From Pedobacter chitinilyticus (GTDB taxonomy: Bacteria > Bacteroidota > Bacteroidia > Sphingobacteriales > Sphingobacteriaceae), in NCBI RefSeq assembly GCF_003313385.1, contig NZ_QMHN01000003.1, positions 124,001 through 188,000 on the forward strand: a stretch of DNA of 64,000 nt, in the 5' to 3' direction. This document shows positions 53,705-61,599 of this stretch, piece by piece. The translations under genes and the position numbers were made by a program. The notes below the pieces were generated by a model that did not search any database, had not been told where the DNA came from, and saw only the letters and a list, made by a program, of their open reading frames with translations. Every line of letters begins with the position of its first letter. Position 1 is the first letter of the stretch.

Positions 53705-54160
53705 ATGGAACAAACCAATTACCAAATCAAAAAAGCGAGCCTCGAAGAGCTAGACCAAGCCGCTGAATTATTTAATCTTTACCGCATCTTCTATCGTCAA
53801 CCCTCGGATTTAGAAAAAGGAAAGGCCTTTTTAAAGGAGCGTCTGCTGAACGGCGAATCTGATATTTTTTTAGCGATAGTAGATGGAAAAGCAGTAGGCT
53901 TTGTACAGCTATACAAGCTGTTTCACTACACCAAACTAGAAAAGCAATGGTTGCTCAGCGATTTATTTGTACACCCCGATTATAGAGGCCATGGACTTTC
54001 GGTAGCACTGATAGATCGTAGCAAACAATGGTGCAAAGAAACAGGCGCTTGTGGCCTGATGCTGGAGACCGAGAAAACCAATGACATTGGCAACAAGCTT
54101 TATCCCCGCTGTGGATTTGAGTACGATGCCCTACACAACTACTACCATTGGTGGAAATAA
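53705..54160 (+). CDS. GNAT N-acetyltransferase
   Basis: This 151-residue acetyltransferase has the acetyl-CoA loop LSDLFVHPDYRGHGLSVALI (R-G-x-G type) and a typical last strand (RCGFEYDALHNYYHWW). ADIFLAIVDGKAVGFVQLY-type strands precede it. The acceptor is unknown; it may be a polyamine, amino acid or antibiotic. It is divergent from the MocR regulator gene and 59 bases before a second GNAT gene, so it is the first gene of a six-gene plus-strand run ending at 56811. Control by the adjacent MocR is likely by arrangement. Confidence 0.9.
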   Translation: MEQTNYQIKKASLEELDQAAELFNLYRIFYRQPSDLEKGKAFLKERLLNGESDIFLAIVDGKAVGFVQLYKLFHYTKLEKQWLLSDLFVHPDYRGHGLSVALIDRSKQWCKETGACGLMLETEKTNDIGNKLYPRCGFEYDALHNYYHWWK

Positions 54161-54219
54161 CTATTGGAGCAAGCCGATTAAGGTTTGCTCCAGTTACACC
54201 TTAATCATTAACAGCTGAT

Positions 54220-54627
54220 ATGATTACTTATAAAATTGAACAAAGCATTACCACAGCAGAATTTACGGAGGTACTCAATGCCTCTACTTTGGCCGAAAGA
54301 AGACCCATAAATGAGCCCGAACGCATTGCCCAAATGCTACAACATGCCAATTTAATTGCCACCGCCCGTGACGAGGGTAAACTGATAGGTGTAGCTAGAT
54401 CCTTAACGGATTTTGTGTACTGCACCTATCTTTCAGATTTGGCGGTAGATGAACGTTACCAGAAAATGGGAATTGGAAAAGCGCTGATCCGTCTTACCAA
54501 AAACCACAGTCCTCAAGCAAAGCTGATTTTATTGGCCGCGCCTAAAGCAGTGGATTATTACCCGAAAATTGGCATGACCAAATGGGAAGATTGTTATACA
54601 TTGGATCAAGTGGACTATCTTAGATAA
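54220..54627 (+). CDS. GNAT N-acetyltransferase
   Basis: This 135-residue acetyltransferase has the CoA-binding segment LSDLAVDERYQKMGIGKALIR (Q-K-M-G-I-G) and a short C-terminal strand (YYPKIGMTKWEDCYTL). It is shorter than most GNATs and resembles those that modify small amines. It directly precedes the AAA ATPase: the TAA stop is followed immediately by the ATG, so the two are likely coupled. The substrate is unknown. Confidence 0.88.
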   Translation: MITYKIEQSITTAEFTEVLNASTLAERRPINEPERIAQMLQHANLIATARDEGKLIGVARSLTDFVYCTYLSDLAVDERYQKMGIGKALIRLTKNHSPQAKLILLAAPKAVDYYPKIGMTKWEDCYTLDQVDYLR

Positions 54628-55350
54628 ATGAATATAGTTGATTTGATCATAAACGACAGGGAGCAGGTATCCCTTGATGATATTTTTTTAGATGAGACCC
54701 GTAAAGATGCCTTAACCCAACTGTTGCAGGAGCACACTTATATCGAGGAACTGCATCAATATGGTTTGCCTGTAAATAACAAGGTGCTATTGTACGGCAG
54801 TTCGGGCTGTGGCAAAACCATGACCGCAAAAGCCATTGCTAGTGCCTTAGGGAAAAACATCCTGATCCTTAATTTGAGCAATGTGATTTGTTCAAAAATT
54901 GGCGAAACCTCACAAAACATTAAACTGGTATTTGATAAAGCTGCCCGAGAAAAAGCCGTACTGTTTTTGGATGAATTTGACCAAATAGGAAAGGCTCGGG
55001 GAAATGATGATAAAGATGTTGGCGAAATGAGAAGGCTAGTGAATACCTTGATTCAACTGATCGACTATTACCCAGAAGATGCACTATTGATTTGTGCCAC
55101 GAACCATCTCGAAATTATCGACAGCGCCCTCATCAGACGTTTTCAGTTACGAATAGGTTTTGACATGCCCGCCACAGAGGTTTTGGATGACTATTATAAT
55201 CAATTATTATCGAGGTTCCCAGAACACCTGCGAAACATAGAACGCCAGTATAACATCTCATTTGCCGAAGCGAAAGACCTTACATTTACCTTGGTGAAAA
55301 CCAAACTCATTAAGGCACTAGCAGAAAAGAACAAAATGGAGAACGCATGA
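54628..55350 (+). CDS. AAA-family ATPase
   Basis: This 240-residue single-domain AAA ATPase has Walker A GSSGCGKT at residues 57-64 and Walker B VLFLDEFDQIG near 111-121. Sensor 1 lies in LICATNH and an Arg-finger-like pair in ALIRRFQLRIG. No N-terminal recognition domain or other effector is attached, so it probably works as an adaptor-driven motor or disassembly factor. Its start follows directly on a GNAT stop and its own stop overlaps the YggS start (ATGA). The setting in an acetyltransferase and PLP operon is unusual. Confidence 0.88.
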   Translation: MNIVDLIINDREQVSLDDIFLDETRKDALTQLLQEHTYIEELHQYGLPVNNKVLLYGSSGCGKTMTAKAIASALGKNILILNLSNVICSKIGETSQNIKLVFDKAAREKAVLFLDEFDQIGKARGNDDKDVGEMRRLVNTLIQLIDYYPEDALLICATNHLEIIDSALIRRFQLRIGFDMPATEVLDDYYNQLLSRFPEHLRNIERQYNISFAEAKDLTFTLVKTKLIKALAEKNKMENA

Positions 55351-56078
55351 GCGAGGATATAATCTTAAATATCAACACCATTACCGAAAGAATAGCAAAG
55401 GCATGCGCCTTGAGTGGCAGAGACCAAAGCGAAGTGAAGCTTTTGTTGGCCACCAAGACCGTTCCTGCTGATCGCATAAAAGTTGCCCTAGCTGCAGGGC
55501 AAACCCTTATCGCCGAAAACAAGGTCCAAGAACTTAAGGAAAAATATGAGGCTTTAAGTGAAATGCCACACACCAATCACTTTATTGGGCATTTACAAAC
55601 GAATAAAATCAAAGATTTGCTAAAGCATGAGGTGTCCTGCATCCAGTCCTTAGACCGTTTGGACTTAGCCGAAAAACTACATCAACGTTTACTTCTTGAA
55701 AACAAAACCATGGAAGTGTTGATACAGGTAAATACTTCTTTTGAAGAAAGTAAGTTTGGCGTAAGCCCAGATGAGGCCATTGCACTAACCAAACAGGTGG
55801 CGCAACTGCCTACCCTAAAAATAAAAGGCCTAATGACCATAGGCTTGTTAAGTGCAGAGGTTGAAAAAGTCCGCAAGTGTTTTCGGTTACTCAAGCAGAT
55901 TCAACAACAAATTATTGCCCTGCAAATACCCAACGTTAACATGCAGGAATTATCAATGGGCATGAGTGGCGACTTAGAGGCAGCGATTGCCGAAGGTGCC
56001 ACCATCGTAAGAGTAGGCACGGCTATTTTTGGGACAAGACCCACACCCGACAGTGAGTACTGGAACGAAAACAAATAA
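55347..56078 (+). CDS. YggS-family PLP homeostasis protein
   Basis: This 243-residue protein is of the YggS/PROSC (YBL036C) family, which binds pyridoxal phosphate in a TIM barrel and maintains PLP balance without known catalysis. The PLP Lys lies in KLLLATKTVPADRI near residue 35. FIGHLQTNKIK, SFEESKFGVSP and LSMGMSGDLEAAIAEGATIVRVGTAIFG complete the signature. It overlaps the AAA ATPase stop by four bases. Its presence near two PLP-dependent MocR regulators suggests the locus responds to PLP or amino-nitrogen status. Confidence 0.93.
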   Translation: MSEDIILNINTITERIAKACALSGRDQSEVKLLLATKTVPADRIKVALAAGQTLIAENKVQELKEKYEALSEMPHTNHFIGHLQTNKIKDLLKHEVSCIQSLDRLDLAEKLHQRLLLENKTMEVLIQVNTSFEESKFGVSPDEAIALTKQVAQLPTLKIKGLMTIGLLSAEVEKVRKCFRLLKQIQQQIIALQIPNVNMQELSMGMSGDLEAAIAEGATIVRVGTAIFGTRPTPDSEYWNENK

Positions 56079-56088
56079 AAAGAATACC

Positions 56089-56811
56089 ATGCATATCCAT
56101 ATTGTACAACACGAAACATTTGAAGCCCCAGGGGCCTATCTGGAATGGGCACAACAGCGCAATGACAGCATCAGCTTTTCAAAAGTATATGAAGGCCAAG
56201 CACTACCTAATACCGTGGAACATATTGATTTGTTATTGGTGATGGGTGGCCCACAAAGTCCAGATACTACATTAGCAGAATGCCCCCATTTTGATTCGAC
56301 AGCAGAGCAAGCCCTCATTTTAAAATGCATACAGGCAGGCAAAGCAGTAATAGGTGTTTGTTTGGGCGCACAGTTGATTGGAGTATCCCTAGGTGCTGCC
56401 TTTGAACATAGCCCTGAAAAGGAAATTGGCGTTTTTCCAATCAACCTTACTGAAGAGGGTTTAAGGGATGAGAAGATTCACCATTTTGGTTCGCCCTTGT
56501 CGGTAGGACATTGGCACAGTGATATGCCTGGCCTTACCAAAAACAGCAAAATACTAGCCACTAGCAAAGGTTGCCCACGACAAATTATTGCCTATACAGA
56601 TTTGGTTTACGGCTTTCAATGTCACATGGAATTGACCAAAGAAGTGGTTGAACTGCTCATTGCAGCCGACGAAGACTTCCTTCGCCGCAGTACCCATCAA
56701 TTTGTCCAAAAACCTGAGGTCATCCGTCAGCACGATTTTAGGGAAATGAATAACAAACTATTCCGTTTCCTTGATCATTTGATGAGTGCTTACCTCAAAA
56801 GCAGTCACTAA
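56089..56811 (+). CDS. Class I glutamine amidotransferase-like protein
   Basis: This 240-residue class I amidotransferase domain protein has the nucleophile in GVCLGAQLIGVSLGA (C-x-G) and the catalytic His/Glu in GFQCHMELTKE. VMGGPQSP near the N-terminus supports the fold. It may hydrolyse glutamine for a partner or cleave gamma-glutamyl compounds, as PuuD-type proteins do. The start at 56089 is chosen over 56029, which lies inside the YggS gene and gives an atypical N-terminus. It converges on the second MocR gene with a four-base overlap of stops. Confidence 0.88.
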   Translation: MHIHIVQHETFEAPGAYLEWAQQRNDSISFSKVYEGQALPNTVEHIDLLLVMGGPQSPDTTLAECPHFDSTAEQALILKCIQAGKAVIGVCLGAQLIGVSLGAAFEHSPEKEIGVFPINLTEEGLRDEKIHHFGSPLSVGHWHSDMPGLTKNSKILATSKGCPRQIIAYTDLVYGFQCHMELTKEVVELLIAADEDFLRRSTHQFVQKPEVIRQHDFREMNNKLFRFLDHLMSAYLKSSH

Positions 56812-58232
56812 GCCTTAGCCACCATCCATTTGGCCAAATTACCAATTTGTTTCAAAGTCAATCGCAAATCATCTGTCCAAGGCAAGCCAATGCAAAGGCG
56901 CATACAGTTGTGAAACTGCTCTTGTAAGGTAAACATGCGACCAGGCGCAATGCTAATTTGCTTCTTCATGGCATAATTATACAAGGTTGCCGTATCTATG
57001 CCCTCGGGAAATTCTACCCATAGCGCCAATCCACCCTGCGGCCTACTGATTTTTGTACCCACGGGAAAAAACTCGGCAATAGCTAAGGCATAACGTTGAT
57101 AGTTTTCTTGCAAAGTCTTACGAAGATGACGCAGGTGGTTTTCATAGCGGCCTGTCATCAGGAAATTCCCTACCGCTTCATTAATCACCGAGGTGGAAGA
57201 CAGTGCATGAATCATTTTCAACCGCATAATTTGCTCCTTATACTTGCCAGGAGCAACCCACCCCACTCGGTAACCAGGCGCCAAGGTTTTAGAAACAGAA
57301 CCGCAGTACAACACATTTCCCTTGGTATCAAAAGACTTACAGCACTTCGGACGCTCTGTTCCAAAATAAAGGTCCCCATACGTATCATCTTCAATTAAGG
57401 GAATATCGTGTTTTTCCAAAAGCATCACCACGGCCTTCTTTTGGTCATCGGGCATACAATAGCCCAAAGGCGTGTTGAAATTAGGAACCAATAAACACAC
57501 ATTAATTTGCGGTAGCAAGGCTTTTAGCGCATCAAGATTAACACCCTTCACAGGATCTGTAGCTACTTCCAACACCTTTAATCGCAAGCTCAATGCCAGC
57601 TGTAAAATACCAGGGTAGCAAGGGCTTTCCATCGCAACGGTGTCACCTGGCTTGGTCAATGCCATCAAGCATAAGGTTAAAGCATTCATACAACCTGCTG
57701 TAGTAACCACATCACTCTCCTTTAAATGTCCCTCCCAAGCAAGGGAACGAGCGGCAATCATTCTTCTCAATTTTACATTGCCCTGTAAAGGTTCGTATTC
57801 TGTCCCTCCTTCCTTTAAGGCTCTTGTTGCCAATACCACCTCCTTTTTCAATTTGGCCAGAGGCAATAGATTACCTGAAGGCACACCAATGGAAAGAAGA
57901 GTCAATTCCTTATTCCCCATATTGGAATACACACTATCAATCAATTCGTTGGGCTCGGTAATATTCGCCGTAGGCAAAGGCTGACTAGCTTGTGGCAAAG
58001 GAAGTTTGAGGTAAGGAAGCGGACTCACAAAATAGCCCGATTGCGGCCTTGATTGTACCAGCGATTGAGCTTCTAGCTCAAGAAACACTCTTTTAGCCGT
58101 ATTAATGCTAATGCCATGCTCCCTGCTCAATATCCGTACCGAGGCCAAACGTTCACCAGCCTGCAAAACGCCCGTTTTAATCTTACTGGCAATATTATCT
58201 GCTATTTCGTTATAAATGAAATCTTTCTTCAC
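56808..58232 (-). CDS. MocR-type regulator (GntR HTH + aminotransferase domain), second copy
   Basis: This 474-residue PLP-dependent regulator is distinct in sequence from the one at 52191. The N-terminal GntR winged helix is GERLASVRILSREHGISINTAKRVFLELE. The aminotransferase domain has the PLP Lys in YCGSVSKTLAPGYRVGWV and LIEDDTYGDLYFG. It starts with GTG at 58232, supported by a -7-like TAGTTTTG just upstream. It is divergent from the EamA transporter gene. ACTGT direct repeats in the gap may be its operator. Confidence 0.92.
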   Translation of the reverse strand: MKKDFIYNEIADNIASKIKTGVLQAGERLASVRILSREHGISINTAKRVFLELEAQSLVQSRPQSGYFVSPLPYLKLPLPQASQPLPTANITEPNELIDSVYSNMGNKELTLLSIGVPSGNLLPLAKLKKEVVLATRALKEGGTEYEPLQGNVKLRRMIAARSLAWEGHLKESDVVTTAGCMNALTLCLMALTKPGDTVAMESPCYPGILQLALSLRLKVLEVATDPVKGVNLDALKALLPQINVCLLVPNFNTPLGYCMPDDQKKAVVMLLEKHDIPLIEDDTYGDLYFGTERPKCCKSFDTKGNVLYCGSVSKTLAPGYRVGWVAPGKYKEQIMRLKMIHALSSTSVINEAVGNFLMTGRYENHLRHLRKTLQENYQRYALAIAEFFPVGTKISRPQGGLALWVEFPEGIDTATLYNYAMKKQISIAPGRMFTLQEQFHNCMRLCIGLPWTDDLRLTLKQIGNLAKWMVAKA

Positions 58233-58244
58233 TTCACAAAACTA

Positions 58245-58288
58245 ACTGTATCCATTGTAAAATCAAAAACTGTGACTGTACTTACTGG
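58245..58288. promoter_or_regulatory. ACTGT direct repeats and shared MocR motif
   Basis: ACTGT occurs at 58245, 58269 and 58275, the last continuing as ACTGTACTTACTGG. Its reverse complement contains CCAGTAAG, also found at 53644-53651 by the other MocR gene. Direct repeats are typical operators for MocR regulators. Confidence 0.5.
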
Positions 58289-58326
58289 TTTTCTATGTAG
58301 AACTTTGTATCAAAAAATTTCAACAC

Positions 58327-59226
58327 ATGACAGAAATCAGTAGGCATAAAGTAAAAGAAGATACCACACAAGCTTGGGTAAATGGCTTTATTGGCGTGGT
58401 ATTATTTAGCGGATCGCTACCAGCCACGAGGATGGCGGTTTTAGAATTTAATCCTGTATTTGTCACTTTGGCCAGAGCCTCCATTGCAGGCATACTTGCT
58501 TTAATAGCCTTACTGGTTTTTAAAGAAAAAAAACCAAGCAAAGAACAGCTTTTCCCCTTGGTCATTGTGGCTTTGGGTGTGGTAGTCGGTTTTCCCTTAC
58601 TCAGTGCCTTGGCCTTGCAATATGTAAGTTCGGCCCATTCCATTGTTTTTGTAGGCATTTTACCTTTGGCTACCGCTATCTTTGGAATCCTTCGTGGCGG
58701 CGAACGCCCAAGACCCATCTTTTGGCTATTTTCATTGATGGGCAGCCTATTAGTAGTCGGCTACGCCTTTGCGCAGGGGCTTAGTGCTTCTCCCATGGGG
58801 GATATTTTAATGCTATTGGCCGTGATTCTTTGCGGATTGGGTTATGCCGAGGGTGCAAAGCTCACCAAAACTTTAGGCGGCTGGCAGGTCATCTCTTGGG
58901 CTTTGGTGCTTTCTTTACCCATCATGTTACCCCTTAGTTTTTGCTATCTGCCCACTTCTTTTGAGGGCGTTAGCGTAGGAGCATGGACTAGCTTGGCTTA
59001 TGTATCATTGTTCAGCATGTTTATTGGATTTATATTTTGGTACCGTGGCCTAGCCCAAGGGGGTACGGCTACTATAGGTCAACTGCAGTTACTACAGCCT
59101 TTTTTCGGTTTGGCTTTGGCAGCTTCATTATTGCACGAACAAGTAAGTTTGGGAATGGTCGCTGTTACCCTTGGCGTCATTCTTTGTGTTGCAGCAACAA
59201 GGAAATTTGCAAAACTTCAGCGTTAA
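58327..59226 (+). CDS. EamA/DMT-family transporter
   Basis: This 299-residue inner-membrane protein has ten predicted helices in two EamA repeats, with PATRMAVLEFNPVFVTLARASIAG early and TIGQLQLLQPFFGLALAASLLHE in the second repeat. It belongs to the drug/metabolite transporter superfamily, members of which export amino acids and related metabolites. It is divergent from a MocR regulator, an arrangement often seen when the regulator controls an exporter. Two GNAT genes follow, spaced 52 and 20 bases apart, and may be cotranscribed. The substrate is unknown. Confidence 0.92.
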   Translation: MTEISRHKVKEDTTQAWVNGFIGVVLFSGSLPATRMAVLEFNPVFVTLARASIAGILALIALLVFKEKKPSKEQLFPLVIVALGVVVGFPLLSALALQYVSSAHSIVFVGILPLATAIFGILRGGERPRPIFWLFSLMGSLLVVGYAFAQGLSASPMGDILMLLAVILCGLGYAEGAKLTKTLGGWQVISWALVLSLPIMLPLSFCYLPTSFEGVSVGAWTSLAYVSLFSMFIGFIFWYRGLAQGGTATIGQLQLLQPFFGLALAASLLHEQVSLGMVAVTLGVILCVAATRKFAKLQR

Positions 59227-59278
59227 TCAGCTTGGCAGGCCCAGATAAAATCCCTTAATTTGAAACAAATTGCATGAC

Positions 59279-60118
59279 ATGACCGTAAAGACTTTAGCGG
59301 ATATCGATATCCCTCAAATGGCAGAAGCGATCAACCAATCCTTTGCAGATTACATCGTACCCTTTCAATTGAATACGGAACAATTGCAATATAAAATCAT
59401 ACAGGAAGATGTAGACCTTAACTTATCTGTTGGTGTTTTTGATGGCAACGCATTGGTAGGAATCATGCTGCACGGCTTACGTAAAAATAATGATGATTTA
59501 GTGGCTTACAATGCAGCCACAGGGGTGATCCCCACTTACCGAGGAAAGGGATTAGTGGGTAAAATGTATCATTTCCTAATGCCAAAGCTACAAGCGCTAC
59601 AGGTACAGAAAATGGTACTCGAAGTCATTGAAGGAAACGAGCCAGCCATTAAAGCTTATGAAAAAATGGGCTATACCATTTCCAGAAAGCTGGTTTGTTT
59701 CTCGGGAACGGCTAAAGCTGAGGAGACACAAAAAGAAATCAGTATTAAAGAAGCAACAGCATTTCAATGGAATAAATGGTTAAGTTTTTGGGACATCCAA
59801 CCTTCGTGGCAAAATGCCGTTCAATCGGTACAGAACAGCAAAGCGATTTGTAAAGTGCTAGAGGCTTACCTCAATGAGGTGCTAGTGGGCTACCTCATTT
59901 ACAACGCCAACAGCAAAAAGGTCAACCAATTTGCGGTTTCACCATCACATCGTCAAAAAGGGATTGCCACCGCTTTATTTAGTCATCTACAGCAGGTCTT
60001 AAACAGCGAAGTGTATGTCTATAATATTGATGGTACCTCACTGGCTTGTATTTCATTTTTAAAGACACTGGGACTTAAAGAAAAAGTGAAACAGTTGGAG
60101 ATGGAGCGAGCAGTATAA
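59279..60118 (+). CDS. Tandem-domain GNAT N-acetyltransferase
   Basis: This 279-residue protein has two GNAT-type domains. The first has the CoA loop GVIPTYRGKGLVGKMYHFL (about residues 80-98). The second ends with FAVSPSHRQKGIATALFSHL (about 220-239). Two-domain GNATs often acetylate large or amine substrates such as aminoglycosides or polyamines. The ATG at 59279 is preferred over a TTG at 59270. It follows the EamA gene and precedes a third small GNAT, suggesting a modification-plus-export unit. Confidence 0.9.
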   Translation: MTVKTLADIDIPQMAEAINQSFADYIVPFQLNTEQLQYKIIQEDVDLNLSVGVFDGNALVGIMLHGLRKNNDDLVAYNAATGVIPTYRGKGLVGKMYHFLMPKLQALQVQKMVLEVIEGNEPAIKAYEKMGYTISRKLVCFSGTAKAEETQKEISIKEATAFQWNKWLSFWDIQPSWQNAVQSVQNSKAICKVLEAYLNEVLVGYLIYNANSKKVNQFAVSPSHRQKGIATALFSHLQQVLNSEVYVYNIDGTSLACISFLKTLGLKEKVKQLEMERAV

Positions 60119-60138
60119 ATTTTTAAAAACGAAACGAT

Positions 60139-60585
60139 ATGTCTACATTCCTCATAGAAAAATACCATCCTAGAGATAAAAACCAATTATTATCCGTTTG
60201 GGAGAAATCCGTGTTAGCCACCCATCATTTCTTATCACAAGAAGATTTTGTGTTTATCAAATCCCTTCTCCAAGAAATGGATTTTGAAATGCTCAACGTT
60301 TATTGTTTGCTACACCAACAGAAAGTCGTGGGATTTATCGGCATAGAAGAAAAGAAGATTGAAATGCTATTTCTCGACCCTGATTACATTGGCAAGGGCT
60401 TAGGTAAACAGCTCATGGAATTTGCCTTATCTCACCATGGAGCAACCCTTGTTGATGTAAATGAGCAAAATCCAAATGCGGTGGCTTTCTACCAAAAGTT
60501 TGGCTTTACCACATTTGAACGTACTGAAAAAGACGACCTCGGAAAAGATTATCCTTTGCTAAGAATGAAGTTAATGGCGGTTTAA
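60139..60585 (+). CDS. GNAT N-acetyltransferase
   Basis: This 148-residue acetyltransferase has MLFLDPDYIGKGLGKQLMEFAL (G-K-G-L-G CoA loop) and the final strand YQKFGFTTFERTEKD. Its N-terminus (IEKYHPRDKNQLLSVWEKSVLATH) is typical of the YafP/ElaA-like single-domain class. It lies 20 bases after the tandem-GNAT gene on the same strand, so the three plus-strand genes from 58327 probably form one transcript. The acceptor is unknown. Confidence 0.9.
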   Translation: MSTFLIEKYHPRDKNQLLSVWEKSVLATHHFLSQEDFVFIKSLLQEMDFEMLNVYCLLHQQKVVGFIGIEEKKIEMLFLDPDYIGKGLGKQLMEFALSHHGATLVDVNEQNPNAVAFYQKFGFTTFERTEKDDLGKDYPLLRMKLMAV

Positions 60586-60691
60586 TTTGAAATCGTATAG
60601 ACACAATTCACCTATTAAATTGTCGGATTAATACAATACAGTCTTGTTTGATGACTTTAGTTTTGATAAAAATTTAAAATCATTAAGCATC

Positions 60692-61090
60692 ATGAAAACC
60701 ACAAGAAACAAATACGCCGCTATTATTTTCGCAACATTGATTACCATTTTAATGTTCGGTTGCTCAAAAGACAAGGATAACACCCCTTCCTCTACTTCCC
60801 ACAAGCTCGTATTTAAGGCCGAAGCCTCCGCAGGATCGACGCTAAACCTGGTTGTTTATGGCTACGACAATACGCTAACCACCGCTTCTAGCGTAGGTGG
60901 AACAACTTGGACCAGTCCAGAAATTACTGCACCTGCAAATGCAACGGTAGCAAGTGTAGTATTCAATGCTATCGGCGCAAATGCAGCTTCAACGTTAAAA
61001 GTTCAGGTATACGTGGATGGCGTGTTGAAAAAAGAAGGAACCGGTACAGGAACAGCTTTAACCGCCACCGCACAATTTAACCTTAAATAA
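60692..61090 (+). CDS. Small surface or periplasmic lipoprotein
   Basis: This 132-residue lipoprotein has a membrane signal ending in the lipobox-like FGCSKDK (Cys near residue 25). The mature part is about 107 residues, rich in Ala, Thr and Val, with a beta-sandwich pattern (SAGSTLNLVVYGYDNTLT, VQVYVDGVLKKEGTGTGTA). No domain is named; it resembles small immunoglobulin-like or pilus-subunit-like Bacteroidota proteins. The start is taken at 60692 rather than the TTG at 60644. It appears to be a single gene. Confidence 0.8.
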   Translation: MKTTRNKYAAIIFATLITILMFGCSKDKDNTPSSTSHKLVFKAEASAGSTLNLVVYGYDNTLTTASSVGGTTWTSPEITAPANATVASVVFNAIGANAASTLKVQVYVDGVLKKEGTGTGTALTATAQFNLK

Positions 61091-61187
61091 ACCGTCCGAA
61101 ATAGGAAAATGCATTCTACGCATTAAATTTAGTGTCAGCAATCATTTTTTACTACTATTTAAAGTTCTATAGCTTCGCCGACAAACC

Positions 61188-61256
61188 TATGTGCCTATGT
61201 GGTTCATTTAGAAAACTTTTGCGTTTTGGCAAAAAACACAACCACATAGGCATATA
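61188..61256. repeat. Inverted-repeat intergenic element
   Basis: TATGTGCCTATGTGGTT (61188-61204) and AACCACATAGGCATATA (61240-61256) are inverted copies with one mismatch. A related single arm lies at 32701-32717 (two mismatches), so this is a dispersed repeat. The 61091-61599 gap also holds a 33-codon ATG frame at 61321 with no support as a gene. Confidence 0.6.
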
Positions 61257-61463
61257 TGAGTAAACACTAAACGGGCTCCAATTTTAGTACAACGAAGGGG
61301 ATTTGCTAAGGCTGGAGATAATGAAAAAAAGACAAAGCGCTTATCCAGAAATCAATTTGGGTAATTTACTGCCAAATCATAAAGCCCCCTCCTCATCTAA
61401 TAATCTTATCGCCACTTTTTAAACCTCTTGGAGTAATCAATTTCGCCATAAAATGAGAATAGA

Positions 61464-61485
61464 TAGTATCTGCTGAAAGATACTA
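61464..61485. repeat. Short hairpin upstream of the serine hydrolase gene
   Basis: TAGTATCT (61464-61471) and AGATACTA (61478-61485) form a perfect 8-bp stem with loop GCTGAA. No T-run follows; its role is unclear. Confidence 0.4.
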
Positions 61486-61547
61486 AGAAGCTCATGGATG
61501 AAAAAGACGTCCTAAAACTCAAGCATACTCAAAAACAATATAAAGTC

Positions 61548-61559
61548 AACTATATAGTT
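61548..61559. promoter_or_regulatory. 12-bp palindrome and -7 element before the serine hydrolase gene
   Basis: AACTATATAGTT is a perfect palindrome 40 bases before the ATG at 61600, and a half-site AACTATA recurs at 61590-61596. TACCTTTG at 61573-61580 matches the Bacteroidota -7 consensus between them. This layout fits an operator overlapping a promoter; no regulator gene is adjacent. Confidence 0.55.
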
Positions 61560-61599
61560 TGCTTTATTTATATACCTTTGTAGTAAAACAACTATAAGT

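Noticed and set aside
61321..61422. 33-codon ATG frame (MKKRQSAYPEINLG start)
   Set aside because: It is short, has no recognisable ribosome site or terminator, and lies in a repeat-containing gap.
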